Virus record (IMG/VR): IMGVR_UViG_3300025000_000064
Span: 1 to 64,000 of that record
Origin: a virus
Length of the DNA stretch: 64,000 nucleotides
Reading direction: 5' to 3' (one strand)
Below, in pieces: positions 17,342 to 25,895 of this stretch; within the stretch, counting starts at the first letter, position 1; each line of letters opens with the position of its first letter. The notes beneath the pieces are model-generated. The model worked only from the letters and a program-made list of their open reading frames with translations, was not told the DNA's origin and searched no databases. The translations under genes and the position numbers were made by a program.

Positions 17342-18754
17342 TTACAGAGGAAGCCCAAACGATTCTGCTTCCCCATTTATGAAATCGCCTTCAGCATGTT
17401 CGTCAACCGCTTGGCTGTTCCCTTTTGTATCTGAATTAGCATTTGCACTTGTGTTATTTGTGGTAGCATTTGATTTGTTAAGTTCATTTTTAAGTTTGTT
17501 GAATGAATTTTCATCAATGGTTGGAAATCCAGCTCCCATAAACTTTTTCATTAAGTAGTTGTATTGCTCTGCGTTTCCTATACTTCTAATCCATTGTCCT
17601 GCTGACTGAATAAGTAGCGCAGCTTCTATATTTAATAATTCAGATAAGTTTTCATGCTGTAGATAAGGCAATTTATCATATTTTATATTGTTTACTTCTA
17701 ATAATATCGGTATTAGTTTTTTATTAACTTGGTATTTTATAATATCCATTAAAGATGCAACAAATGATGAAAATATTCTTATTTTAGGTTGAATCAATCC
17801 ACCTGTTCCACCAGACTTTAATCCCAATAATAGGAAATCACTTAATAGGTTTGTTGCAATATATCTATCACATCTGTCAATGATTAAACTTGTATCTTTT
17901 GTTAAATCTCCTTCTATTTTTAGAGTATCTAAATCATAATATTCTTCAGAAGGGAATAACATACATGTGTCTTTGGCATTAGAGATATTAGACAATGATT
18001 TCTTTAATTTTTCTAATAAGTCAACGACTTTTGGTTCTTTGGAAGATAACATAGTGGCTGGAACTTTTGCTACAATGTTTCCTCTTGCATCTTTACTAAC
18101 TCTGATTCTTTCTTGGCTTTCAATGAATTTCTTTGTATAATATGCAGGAAAACAATTTCTCGTTAGGGCTATTCCTTCATAAGAGCCATCTACATCATCT
18201 AATTTACAGTGAAGTAATTTATTATACGGAATAGTATATTTATTTAAGTTATTAGGGTCTTGTTGGACTATCCCATTTATGTTATCATTATTATCAACAA
18301 TCCATTCATATGTTGTTGAGGCTAATCTTTTAGCTAATTTTTTAAGAACATATCTTCCGTCTTTTTTTCTTTTCTTTAAAACTATTTCAGATAAAGAAAA
18401 TCCATAAGTAAACATTGAACCCAATGTAAATTTTACAAACTCAGAAAAATCGCCCTCTAAATCTTCAAATAAATTTTCTCTTATGAATTCAGAAGCTTTT
18501 CTATCTCGTAATGAATCGCTTCCTTCTTTAACGCTCCATTCTCCTTTAGCACCCAAAATGGTAGTCATTTTATAGTTAGCACCTATAAATGGGTCATTAA
18601 CGACCATCTCTTTATACCATTTATATTTTTTATCGCCACGCAATAACTCTAAAGTTTCATCATCTATCTTGATATTACCAGAGCCACCATAGGAAAATGA
18701 TTTTATGCCTATTTCGCCTATTTCTGATATATAATCTTTTTGTTTAGTTGGCAT
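17342..18754 (-). CDS. Portal protein (DUF935 / Mu gp29-like)
   Basis: A 470-residue protein. The N-terminal region (KWYKEMVVNDPFIGANYKM, then GEWSVKEGSDSLRDRKASEF) and the central ERIRVSKDARGNIVAKVPAT helix-loop correspond to the DUF935 portal family of Mu-like phages. The ring forms the DNA channel at the head vertex. The Ser/Asn/Thr-rich C-terminus (about 420-470) is probably unstructured. It follows the large terminase by 11 bases. Confidence 0.8.
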   Translation of the reverse strand: MPTKQKDYISEIGEIGIKSFSYGGSGNIKIDDETLELLRGDKKYKWYKEMVVNDPFIGANYKMTTILGAKGEWSVKEGSDSLRDRKASEFIRENLFEDLEGDFSEFVKFTLGSMFTYGFSLSEIVLKKRKKDGRYVLKKLAKRLASTTYEWIVDNNDNINGIVQQDPNNLNKYTIPYNKLLHCKLDDVDGSYEGIALTRNCFPAYYTKKFIESQERIRVSKDARGNIVAKVPATMLSSKEPKVVDLLEKLKKSLSNISNAKDTCMLFPSEEYYDLDTLKIEGDLTKDTSLIIDRCDRYIATNLLSDFLLLGLKSGGTGGLIQPKIRIFSSFVASLMDIIKYQVNKKLIPILLEVNNIKYDKLPYLQHENLSELLNIEAALLIQSAGQWIRSIGNAEQYNYLMKKFMGAGFPTIDENSFNKLKNELNKSNATTNNTSANANSDTKGNSQAVDEHAEGDFINGEAESFGLPL

Positions 18755-18765
18755 ATTTCTTCCTA

Positions 18766-20541
18766 TTAACTAAATACTGAGAATGAAAAATTATTTGCTG
18801 CGAATAATAAATCTGAATTTGTTCTTGCTGTTGCCATCAATAATGAAGACAATTCATCTGGAGATTTCTTTAATACTTTTTTTAATTCATCGTTTGATAT
18901 AACTTGAATTTGATTTTTAGCATTTTTCTTATAGACCATTGCAGCCAATGCTTTTTTTAAATCTTCTGAGAACTTTAATAATATTGGAGGCTTTTCTGAA
19001 TTTCTTGGGTCGAGCATTTCTCTCAACCTCCACATATTTTCATCTCTCTTACAGTAAAACTGTTTTTTTAAATCTTCTGTTTCTTTAACCTGTTCACTGG
19101 TAATTGCGTTTTCGTATCCGCAACCTCCACCAGATTGTATTTTTATAATAGGTAAGTTATAATCAGAAATACATATATCTGCTATTGGATTACCTATTGC
19201 ATCTCTTTCAATTCTTATTTCTTTTGGCTTATATGTTTCATAAACTTCTTTTATTTTTTCAATCAACGGTCTTGCAGATAAGTTAAATTGTTCTCTGTAT
19301 ATTTCTTTGTTTCCGTTTAATATTGAGATACTTGAGTTATCTGCTCCTAATCCTGCTGCAACGTCAACTCCCATTATTATGTCGCCAACTATATGTTTAT
19401 CAGGATTATTGTAATTGTTGAAAGATTGAATATACCAATCATAAGGGAATAAAGAAGCGTCATTTTCGTCTGGGAATTCTGCTAAAACCCTTGTCTTGAA
19501 TTCGTAGTGTTGTGGGTTCATGCCACAAGAGAACAATTCATCATATACTTCAAAGGGATTTACAATATGTGTGCAGAATGGTAATACTATTTTTGCTATT
19601 TGTTTATGAAGAGAATCTTGAGCTGGAGTTTTTATTTTTTTATGAGGAAATACTTCTTTTATTTTTACTTCAAGCTCTTCAATTGAGTTTATATTAAGTG
19701 GAGCAAAATCAGATATATTGGTTTCTTTATATTTTGTGATAACATATCTGTCAATTTTATTTCGCCAATAAGATTTATCGTTTTCTTCTTTTAAATAATC
19801 TTCTAATTTTAAATCTAGTTCTATAAAAACATGTGTCTGGAAAGCAGATATGTGAACTTTGTGATATGTGGAGTTGTTTCCAAATGATTCGTAAAACTGT
19901 CCACTTTTTCCATCTGGTAATGTAGTGTTGCCTATCATTACCTGTTTTACTATTGCCCCAGACTTTGTTATTCCTTTAAAATCAGAATAAGCCGTCTCTG
20001 TAACGCCTTGTGCTTCATCATAGATAACCAAAACATAAGTTCCATGCTTTCCTGATAGTTGGTTATCTTTTTTGTTAGATGTTACACCTTTTATATAATC
20101 TTTTTTTCTATTAGGTAAAGATATTTGAGCTACATTTCTGTCTCCAGATACTTTGCCTACAAATTTTACACCTTCACCAAATTTTTCAGTTATATGTGTG
20201 TTTGCTGATTCTATGAATTGACATACTTGAGAAAATATATTGTCTCTTACTTGGTCAAATGATGGAGCTGTAAATATTATTATTACATTCCTATCTGGAT
20301 TAGGGTCTAAATAACAAAAGAAAAACCAAAGTATTAAAGCTGACAAGATATATGATTTTCCCGAAGAATTGCAAGACCTGATAGATACTTTTTCAAAATC
20401 TCTTATCGCATCTATTATCTGTTTTTGGTGGATTGGGAGCTTTATTCCTAACACTTCTTCTAAAAATAAATTAGGGTATTCTCTCCAAACAGGTCTTCTC
20501 TCGTAGAAACTTATTAATTCTTTTTGTTTGTCTCTTGACAT
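18766..20541 (-). CDS. Terminase large subunit
   Basis: A 591-residue packaging ATPase-nuclease. Walker A is RSCNSSGKS (about 55-63, Lys62), Walker B is VLVIYDEAQGV (Asp175, Glu176), and the RNase-H-like nuclease begins with IMGVDVAAGLGADNS (Asp393), with a further acidic centre near IRIERDAIG. Both domains are complete. It pumps DNA through the portal and cuts the concatemer. The 189-base spacer upstream carries a promoter-like extended -10 box, so the head genes may start their own transcript here. Confidence 0.92.
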   Translation of the reverse strand: MSRDKQKELISFYERRPVWREYPNLFLEEVLGIKLPIHQKQIIDAIRDFEKVSIRSCNSSGKSYILSALILWFFFCYLDPNPDRNVIIIFTAPSFDQVRDNIFSQVCQFIESANTHITEKFGEGVKFVGKVSGDRNVAQISLPNRKKDYIKGVTSNKKDNQLSGKHGTYVLVIYDEAQGVTETAYSDFKGITKSGAIVKQVMIGNTTLPDGKSGQFYESFGNNSTYHKVHISAFQTHVFIELDLKLEDYLKEENDKSYWRNKIDRYVITKYKETNISDFAPLNINSIEELEVKIKEVFPHKKIKTPAQDSLHKQIAKIVLPFCTHIVNPFEVYDELFSCGMNPQHYEFKTRVLAEFPDENDASLFPYDWYIQSFNNYNNPDKHIVGDIIMGVDVAAGLGADNSSISILNGNKEIYREQFNLSARPLIEKIKEVYETYKPKEIRIERDAIGNPIADICISDYNLPIIKIQSGGGCGYENAITSEQVKETEDLKKQFYCKRDENMWRLREMLDPRNSEKPPILLKFSEDLKKALAAMVYKKNAKNQIQVISNDELKKVLKKSPDELSSLLMATARTNSDLLFAANNFSFSVFS

Positions 20542-20689
20542 ACATTCTCGATATGTTATAATAAAAATGGAAAAGTGAAGAAGGAATATAATTTAAATAT
20601 ATGTACAAATGATATAATCATTTTATGTACCAGTTTATTCCCTCATTTTCACAAATATTCCAAATAAAATATTTTACCCTCTATTATAT

Positions 20690-20719
20690 ATTATAGCATG
20701 TTTTTTATAAAAGGTGCTA
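20690..20719 (-). promoter_or_regulatory. Putative late promoter ahead of the terminase gene
   Basis: On the minus strand an extended -10 (TGCTATAAT, 20698-20690) follows the A/T tract TTTTATAAAAAACA. The same arrangement recurs at 22465-22488 and 26448-26471. No recognisable -35 box is present, so a phage-modified RNA polymerase or an activator may be used. Its position about 150 bases before the terminase start fits a packaging/head transcript. Confidence 0.5.
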
Positions 20720-20730
20720 TATATTTTATT

Positions 20731-21042
20731 TTATTTTTTATTATTTAACTTAAATGCTTTCATAGTGTAGAATTTTTCCATAATTATTTTTTTATTATTT
20801 ATGGATGAATTTTCAAAATATCTTTTTATGCAATATATTGGGATTGAAAAATCTGTTATATCTAAATTGTTTTTTAATATATATGATTTACATTCGGTAC
20901 ATAATACCACTGTGTTGCTTTGTAAGTATTTTTTATCTGGGTTAATTCTGTGAAGATGTTTGTTTTCATATCTATCTAAATATAATCCACACAAAAAACA
21001 ATGTCTTGTATTGTTCTTTAGCTTATTCTTCTTACCAGCCAC
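20731..21042 (-). CDS. HNH-like zinc-binding protein next to terminase
   Basis: A 103-residue basic protein with two CxxC pairs (CFLCG near residue 15 and CTECK near residue 48) and a central HLHRINP. The spacing C-x2-C, HxH, N..LC-x2-C is that of HNH proteins, but the catalytic DH is replaced by LH and the last His is absent, so activity is doubtful. HNH proteins beside terminase genes often assist packaging in long-tailed phages. It overlaps the stop of the upstream gene by 11 bases. Confidence 0.55.
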   Translation of the reverse strand: MAGKKNKLKNNTRHCFLCGLYLDRYENKHLHRINPDKKYLQSNTVVLCTECKSYILKNNLDITDFSIPIYCIKRYFENSSINNKKIIMEKFYTMKAFKLNNKK

Positions 21043-21958
21043 TTCTCTCCTTTACGATATAGTCCTCAATCATATCTTCAACATTTAAATCAGATAATTT
21101 ATCCATTCTTGTATGTACCCACTTAAAACCATTATTAAATACAATATCAGTAGCTTTGTCTATTTTAAATACTATTCCAGCGTCAGTTATTATAAAGCTT
21201 CCAAACCCATTTAAATAAACATTTCTTCCGCTATTTAATTCAGATATTACATATTTTATAAAGGATATAATAGTTTTATCAACCTGTCTTGAATAAATAT
21301 TGTATTTTTTAGATATGAATTCTTGTATTGATTTACTTGAAGATTTTTGAATATGATTTGAATTATTAGTATTGTTTTCTATTATATTTAAACTTTTATA
21401 TAACTTTTCTCTTAATTTGTCAGGTATAAATAGATTGTATTCAGCTTTATGTGTATTTATTATGTTAAATCCATTATTATCTTTAGATATTTCTTCTATA
21501 TATTCTTTATTAATATAAAAGTAATGCTTAAAACCCACTGTTTTATTATCTTTTAAATGCCTCAGTGTTCCCAATAAATACATATAAATTATATATTCTA
21601 TCAGCGTTCTATCGAATTTAAGCTCAAAATATCTTAATAATGAATAAAAGCAATGCTCTGTTATTTCTTTGGGTATTTCTATTTTATATTGCTGATAATA
21701 TTTATTCTTGCATAAATGCTTTCTGTGTTTTTTTAAATTCCTTTTATGCCTTGCGTTTAAATATATATATAACTGATTCCTAAGTATTTTAGTATAATCG
21801 CCATACGTTTGCTTGATGCACATCTCGTAGAATAGCTTATCGTGGAGCATTGTTTTTTCTCTATTTTTATATGTATCAATCATGTGAGGTAGGTATATTT
21901 TACAAAGTTCTGTTATCTCATCATTCCATTTTTGTTTTGTTTTAGAGACCCTGCACAT
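21032..21958 (-). CDS. Protein with C-terminal HU/IHF-like DNA-binding domain, packaging region
   Basis: A 308-residue protein. Residues 1-200 are helical and very basic (ARHKRNLKKHRKHLCKNK around 69-86). Residues about 211-280 match the HU/IHF pattern: IQEFISKKYNIYSRQVDKTI then a helix, SGRNVYLNGFGSFII (the G.GtF turn) and a late basic strand pair. HU/IHF bends DNA. The gene lies upstream of the terminase where a small terminase subunit is expected, so it may recognise or bend the packaging site; that role is inference. The first codons overlap the previous gene by 17 bases. Confidence 0.6.
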   Translation of the reverse strand: MCRVSKTKQKWNDEITELCKIYLPHMIDTYKNREKTMLHDKLFYEMCIKQTYGDYTKILRNQLYIYLNARHKRNLKKHRKHLCKNKYYQQYKIEIPKEITEHCFYSLLRYFELKFDRTLIEYIIYMYLLGTLRHLKDNKTVGFKHYFYINKEYIEEISKDNNGFNIINTHKAEYNLFIPDKLREKLYKSLNIIENNTNNSNHIQKSSSKSIQEFISKKYNIYSRQVDKTIISFIKYVISELNSGRNVYLNGFGSFIITDAGIVFKIDKATDIVFNNGFKWVHTRMDKLSDLNVEDMIEDYIVKERSGW

Positions 21959-22427
21959 TTTTACTCCTGATATATTTATATAAATCTTTAGAGAATAATT
22001 CAGATTCTTTCCATTTTTTCATAGAATAGTTATTTTCAAGATATGATAAAGGTTTTTCTTTTTTAATATCTGCTGTTTTCCAATACTCTGAATTGGGATT
22101 ATATTTCTTTATAACAAACCACTTAGCTATTTGTTTTTCTATATCATTTATCCAGCTTATATCTGTGTCGGTTAGTTTTTTTAATAAGTTTAATTCATTC
22201 TTAGTCAGGGCAATATGCAACACATCGGAACGCCTTTTAAACTTTAATATATATGCTTCTTCTACTTTCAAATATTTTTCATATATCTCTGAGAATTGGT
22301 CTTCCAAGTCTTCTCTTTTTATTTTTAATATAAACTTTCCAGTGGATGATAATAGCTCAAATATTTCAGAGGATGGGTTCATAATGTTCATTTCTTTTAT
22401 TTTTATTATTATTTTATAAGAAAGCAT
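21942..22427 (-). CDS. Unknown protein, first gene of the leftward structural transcript
   Basis: A 161-residue helical, charged protein (many Lys and Glu, WINDIEKQIAKWFVIKKYNP in the middle). The start at 22427 has GGAGG five bases upstream, clearly better than an upstream in-frame ATG at 22514 that would lie beyond the promoter. It is the first gene after the divergent promoter region. A small terminase subunit is one possibility because no other candidate is evident, but no motif proves it. Confidence 0.55.
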   Translation of the reverse strand: MLSYKIIIKIKEMNIMNPSSEIFELLSSTGKFILKIKREDLEDQFSEIYEKYLKVEEAYILKFKRRSDVLHIALTKNELNLLKKLTDTDISWINDIEKQIAKWFVIKKYNPNSEYWKTADIKKEKPLSYLENNYSMKKWKESELFSKDLYKYIRSKNVQGL

Positions 22428-22464
22428 ATCATCCTCCAAACACAAAAATATATCTCTATAATAT

Positions 22465-22488
22465 ATTATAACATATTTTTTATAAAAA
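22465..22488 (-). promoter_or_regulatory. Putative late promoter of the leftward structural operon
   Basis: On the minus strand TGTTATAAT (22473-22465) follows TTTTATAAAAAATA, nearly identical to the element at 20690. It lies about 38 bases before the start at 22427 and points into the packaging genes. TTACAA about 18 bases upstream is a poor -35 box. Confidence 0.5.
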
Positions 22489-22507
22489 TTGTAATACGCA
22501 ACATATA

Positions 22508-22536
22508 TTGACAAAACAAATTGATAATGCTATATT
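22508..22536 (+). promoter_or_regulatory. Consensus sigma70 promoter of the rightward operon
   Basis: TTGACA at 22508-22513, a 17-base spacer and TATATT at 22531-22536. This is close to perfect for host vegetative RNA polymerase and lies about 43 bases before the ATG at 22579. The opposite element starts 20 bases to the left, so the two directions share one control region. Confidence 0.7.
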
Positions 22537-22578
22537 TATTTATAGGCAAAGATTATTAAACAAAGAGGAGTTTTTAAA

Positions 22579-23049
22579 ATGAGCGAATTGACTTATATTG
22601 AACAGCTAGAAGACGAAAACACCGCATTAAAAGAACAGCTTGCTAATAAATGTAAAACTTGTCCTGACTGGGGAATGTCTTTGACGGTACAGGGTCTTGA
22701 AGAACAGCTTGCTAAATATGAACAAGACACTCTAAGCCTCGAAGATTATGAACAAGTAATGGATTCAATTAAAACCCCTAAATATAACGAAAAATTGGCT
22801 AATGCACTAAAAAGACCGCTGCCTTTTGAAAAAGAAACAACTTGTCCCGACTGTATTAAACTTGAAAAACAACTTGCGGAGGCGGTGAAAGTTATTGAGG
22901 ATGAAGTCAAAGACCGCTGCAACATGTGCGCTGACCATTTCGGTACTAAATGTAGTGATAGTATTGCTTGCGCATCCAACAAAGAACTGGAAAATACACA
23001 ACATACTTTAAAAAGGTTTTTACAATCCCTGAAAGGCGGTGAAGAATGA
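22579..23049 (+). CDS. Cys-rich coiled-coil protein, first gene of rightward operon
   Basis: A 156-residue acidic protein with coiled-coil heptads at residues 7-20 and 36-50 and several Cys pairs (CKTC, CPDC, CNMC) that could bind zinc. GAGGAG lies 8 bases upstream of the start. Codon use is richer in G and C (GCGGAGGCGGTG, GACCGCTGC) than in neighbouring genes, which suggests recent acquisition. Similar ELEDEN / CxxC proteins occur in phage early operons, but the function is unknown. Confidence 0.65.
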   Translation: MSELTYIEQLEDENTALKEQLANKCKTCPDWGMSLTVQGLEEQLAKYEQDTLSLEDYEQVMDSIKTPKYNEKLANALKRPLPFEKETTCPDCIKLEKQLAEAVKVIEDEVKDRCNMCADHFGTKCSDSIACASNKELENTQHTLKRFLQSLKGGEE

Positions 23050-23249
23050 GTAAAGCAATAATAAAATGTCCTTATTGTGGACATGAAATAAAAAATGGTT
23101 TTGATTATGGAGAAGATAGCGTTTTGAAAGAATGCGAAGAATTAGAAGATATTGAATGCCCCGTCTGCTTAAAAATATTTGATGCTGTAGTTGATGAAAT
23201 TATTGCAAAAATAAGCACTTATAAACGGGAGGGCTGTAAAAGTGAATAA
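23046..23249 (+). CDS. Small zinc-ribbon protein
   Basis: A 67-residue protein starting KAIIKCPYCGHEI with a second pair CPVCL near residue 39, a two-CxxC zinc ribbon. The start overlaps the stop of the previous gene (ATGA). It may bind nucleic acid or another protein; no specific role is visible. Confidence 0.6.
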   Translation: MSKAIIKCPYCGHEIKNGFDYGEDSVLKECEELEDIECPVCLKIFDAVVDEIIAKISTYKREGCKSE

Positions 23250-23601
23250 ATGTCAATATTACGATATAAAGTGTTACCAAGATGATTACAGACTGGCTAC
23301 TAAAGGTTTATCATACACACCAGTTAATTGTGAATTAAGACCAAACTGCTATTATAAACAACTCCAAAAAGCAAAAGCAGAAATATCTATCCAGAAAAAA
23401 ACAGGAGAATTTTGCCAAGATTGCAAAACAGCAGAGCAATATGAAACCATAACCGCCGAGCGTGATAGATATAAAAAGGCTTTGGAAAAAGTTAAAAATT
23501 TGCTAAATAATTTTAATAATATGGATTTAGACCCAGCTATTTATAATGCTAATGAAGCATTTAACATAGCAAAACAATCTTTGGAGGAGGTTAAGGAATA
23601 A
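23242..23601 (+). CDS. Cys-containing coiled-coil protein
   Basis: A 119-residue protein overlapping its upstream neighbour by 8 bases. The N-terminus has YDIKCY and CELRPNCYYKQLQKAKAEI, a motif repeated in the gene at 50929. CQDCKTAEQYETITAERDRY is followed by a helical segment ending NIAKQSLEEV, resembling the end of the next gene product. The two are probably related modules. Function unknown. Confidence 0.6.
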   Translation: MNKCQYYDIKCYQDDYRLATKGLSYTPVNCELRPNCYYKQLQKAKAEISIQKKTGEFCQDCKTAEQYETITAERDRYKKALEKVKNLLNNFNNMDLDPAIYNANEAFNIAKQSLEEVKE

Positions 23602-23963
23602 TGAATTATGTTCAAGACAACAGAATATTAACAGTTGAAAAGATACATGAAGTACTTTTGGCTCATATCTACGAAAATGAAAACAATACACCTGTCGTAT
23701 TAATGCATCCTGACCTTTCACCGCTTATGGAGCAGTTTAAAGAAGTTGCAAAAGAACCAGATAAACAACTCCAAACTATAACAGCCAAGTCCGAGCGATA
23801 TGAGAAAGCTTTTAATGACATAGGAGAAATAAATAAATCTAAATGTAAGGCTAAGTTTAAATGTGATGTATATGCAGAACCTAACAGCTTAGATTGTTAT
23901 GAATGTTTCTTTAGGTCTGCTCAGGACATAGCTAAACAAGCATTACAGGAGAATAAAAGATGA
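23601..23963 (+). CDS. Cys-rich small protein, related to the preceding gene
   Basis: A 120-residue protein coupled to the previous gene by TAATG. Its C-terminal part (SERYEKAFNDIGEINKSKCK ... CYECFFRSAQDIAKQALQE) parallels the RYKKALEKV ... AFNIAKQSLEE of the previous product, so the pair probably arose by duplication with four Cys added here. Function unknown. Confidence 0.6.
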   Translation: MNYVQDNRILTVEKIHEVLLAHIYENENNTPVVLMHPDLSPLMEQFKEVAKEPDKQLQTITAKSERYEKAFNDIGEINKSKCKAKFKCDVYAEPNSLDCYECFFRSAQDIAKQALQENKR

Positions 23964-24130
23964 GAAGTGAATCAGAGATAAAAGAAAAAATAGAAGAAAT
24001 TAATTATTTTTTAAAAGAAATCGTGCCAAATGACTATAATTCTGTTGATAGGATGCAAAGAGACGATGCAGAGTCTTTTAAAAGGGCTTTAATTTATGTA
24101 CTTAACGAACAAAAAGAGGAGCAAGAATAA
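23960..24130 (+). CDS. Small helical protein, 56 residues
   Basis: MRSESEIKEKIEEINYFLKE and on to a TAA at 24128. It overlaps the stop of the preceding gene by ATGA and precedes the next ATG by 2 bases, so it is embedded in the operon. Charged and helical; no known family. Confidence 0.6.
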   Translation: MRSESEIKEKIEEINYFLKEIVPNDYNSVDRMQRDDAESFKRALIYVLNEQKEEQE

Positions 24131-24132
24131 AG

Positions 24133-24357
24133 ATGAAATTAGATACAAAAATAAAAGTAAAAGATTTAAACCCTGAATTTGAAATAAATGTTAAAAAAAT
24201 TATGGAAATATTTAAGGTTGATGAGTTAAAGGCTGCAAAACTTTGGCTTGATATGAAAATAGCAGAAAAAGAAGTAGTGCTTGGAGGTCAGGCTTTGGTT
24301 AAAACATTCTTTTATCTGTTTGCAACTATTTTATGTATTAAATTTATTTTTAATTAA
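24133..24357 (+). CDS. Small protein with C-terminal membrane segment
   Basis: A 74-residue protein. Residues 1-50 are charged and helical; residues about 54-73 (LVKTFFYLFATILCIKFIFN) form one hydrophobic segment that ends the protein, like a tail anchor. It may act at the inner membrane early in infection. No family recognised. Confidence 0.6.
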   Translation: MKLDTKIKVKDLNPEFEINVKKIMEIFKVDELKAAKLWLDMKIAEKEVVLGGQALVKTFFYLFATILCIKFIFN

Positions 24358-24368
24358 GGAGCAAGCCA

Positions 24369-24560
24369 ATGCCAGAAAATAAAACATTAACTATTGAGCA
24401 GATACGGGAAATAGTTTTTAAAACATTAAGAAATGACTTATTTCAAAATTATACATGCCGCCTTTATAATCAGAGTTTTAAAATTTGCGGAATAAAAAAC
24501 ACAAGGGATTGTCGAGAATGCCTTATGAAAGAATTTGAAAGGGCTGCTAATGATAAATAA
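24369..24560 (+). CDS. Small Cys-containing protein
   Basis: A 63-residue protein with four cysteines (TCRL, KICGI, DCRECL). The start has GGAGCAAGCCA upstream. It shares the short helix plus CxxC plan of its operon neighbours. Function unknown. Confidence 0.55.
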   Translation: MPENKTLTIEQIREIVFKTLRNDLFQNYTCRLYNQSFKICGIKNTRDCRECLMKEFERAANDK

Positions 24561-24981
24561 AATGTATGAATATTTTGGAGTTGAGCCTAAATATTTCGCA
24601 ATAAAGTTTGAACAAAACGAATATGGACATAATAAAGCTGAAAAATTATCTAAAGAAGATTATGAATTAGTTTCAAATTCAGACTTGAAAAGTTTTTACA
24701 AGGAACTAAAAGAAATAAAACCTGACTTCACCCCAGATAAAGCTTGGAAGCTTGAGGAAATGATTTTAAGGAATTATGTAAATATTAACTATTCTGTTGA
24801 TACAGGTGATGATAACTATTATGTTCCAGAAAAGTATTGTTTACAGGTTGAATATATGGAAGATTCTTATACTTATAAAGCTTATGGTAATACCCGCCTC
24901 GAAGCCCTCGCCTCTCTAATCCCCAAAATTGACTGGACAGAGCAGGAAAAAGAACAGACAAAAGCAATTTTAGAGAAATAA
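24550..24981 (+). CDS. Phage protein of unknown function, 143 residues
   Basis: Starts MINKMYEYFGVEPKYF with AAAGGG six bases upstream and overlaps the previous stop. An earlier in-frame ATG at 24535 has no ribosome site. The C-terminus (NTRLEALASLIPKIDWTEQE) resembles a short segment seen in other small phage proteins that precede a helical tail. It is strand-rich at residues 80-115 and soluble. Confidence 0.6.
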   Translation: MINKMYEYFGVEPKYFAIKFEQNEYGHNKAEKLSKEDYELVSNSDLKSFYKELKEIKPDFTPDKAWKLEEMILRNYVNINYSVDTGDDNYYVPEKYCLQVEYMEDSYTYKAYGNTRLEALASLIPKIDWTEQEKEQTKAILEK

Positions 24982-25026
24982 ATAAAATTAGTGAAAAAGT
25001 TAATTTATTTAGAAGGATAATTAATT

Positions 25027-25257
25027 ATGAAATATGCTTTTGGAGACATAGTTATTGTAGAAGATAACCTAATAGGTGTAATTGTAAAAAGTTGGAGCAA
25101 AAGCAATTTAGGAACTCCAGTCCACCACGAAGTTTATGTCAGAAGTTTTAATTGCATAAAAGAATACAAAGAAGATGAAATTCGCAGATATCTAGTAAGA
25201 CATAAAGAACTTGACGATGATGAAATTTACTACCAAGAGTGTTGTGAAAATTCTTAA
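25027..25257 (+). CDS. Small beta-rich protein, SH3-like plan
   Basis: A 76-residue protein with AGAAGG upstream. MKYAFGDIVIVEDNLIGVIV then W..S and EVYVRSFNCIKEYKEDEIRR follow the pattern of a small SH3-like barrel (GD.V.v.d...G.v......y.V.........e..l). Could be an adaptor or inhibitor of a host protein; unproven. Confidence 0.55.
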   Translation: MKYAFGDIVIVEDNLIGVIVKSWSKSNLGTPVHHEVYVRSFNCIKEYKEDEIRRYLVRHKELDDDEIYYQECCENS

Positions 25258-25275
25258 TAAGAGAATGGAGAAAAA

Positions 25276-25452
25276 ATGCCAATATATACATACAAGTGCG
25301 ATAACTGCGATAAAGAGTTTGAGGCAATAAAGTCAATTGCCAATAATGAAACAACATATTGTTCGTGTTCCAATTTAGCAAATAGGGTTTATAAATATGG
25401 AACATGTTTAATCAAAGGCAAAGATTTCTATCAAGCAAAGAAAGTGAGATGA
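25276..25452 (+). CDS. FmdB-type zinc-ribbon protein
   Basis: A 58-residue protein. MPIYTYKCDNCDKEFE with C8, C11 and a second pair C29/C31 (CSC) is the FmdB-type ribbon (MPiYey.C..Cg..fe). The second pair is CxC rather than the usual CxxC. GGAGAAAAA precedes the start. Such proteins occur in many phages and are thought to bind nucleic acid; specific role unknown. Confidence 0.65.
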   Translation: MPIYTYKCDNCDKEFEAIKSIANNETTYCSCSNLANRVYKYGTCLIKGKDFYQAKKVR

Positions 25453-25778
25453 TGATGAAAGACAACAAAGAAATCAAAAAGAAGAAACTAACAAGAACAG
25501 AGATGGAGACAACAATCAATTACAATGATTTATCAGACAATGCAGATATTTATACACATAATCCTGCGTTGATAAGGAAGCTGAATATATGTTGTGAGAA
25601 ACATCCTGAATCATTCAAGATGATAAAGTACGATGCTGAATTTGGAAGTTATTGCTATGTTGTTCCAAAGAAATATATCAAGGTGAATGCTCCGAGAAAA
25701 GGCATGACGGAAGAACAGAAAGAAGCTGTTTCAGAAAGATTTAAAAAGTTGAGAGAAGCAGAAGATAATATGTTATAA
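25449..25778 (+). CDS. Phage protein of unknown function, last gene of rightward operon
   Basis: A 109-residue basic protein. Several in-frame ATG codons occur (25449, 25452, 25455); the first overlaps the stop of the FmdB-type gene as ATGA and is preferred. The central ALIRKLNICCEKHPESFKMI and DAEFGSYCYVVPKKYI are reminiscent of small phage proteins that carry an immunoglobulin-like or ssDNA-binding strand set, without a firm match. A gene-free region starts after it. Confidence 0.6.
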   Translation: MMMKDNKEIKKKKLTRTEMETTINYNDLSDNADIYTHNPALIRKLNICCEKHPESFKMIKYDAEFGSYCYVVPKKYIKVNAPRKGMTEEQKEAVSERFKKLREAEDNML

Positions 25779-25895
25779 ATTGATAGTAATTCAGGCAAGA
25801 AAAATATGTTAAATTTTGTTTTGATATAAATATACCTAAATGAGATGCAATATATTTTTTTATCCTGAGTTAGTTGATGAAAAAGTCTGAGAATT

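Noticed and set aside
20731-21042. Active HNH endonuclease
   Set aside because: The catalytic DH and the final His are not present; only the zinc pairs remain, so I list it as HNH-like.
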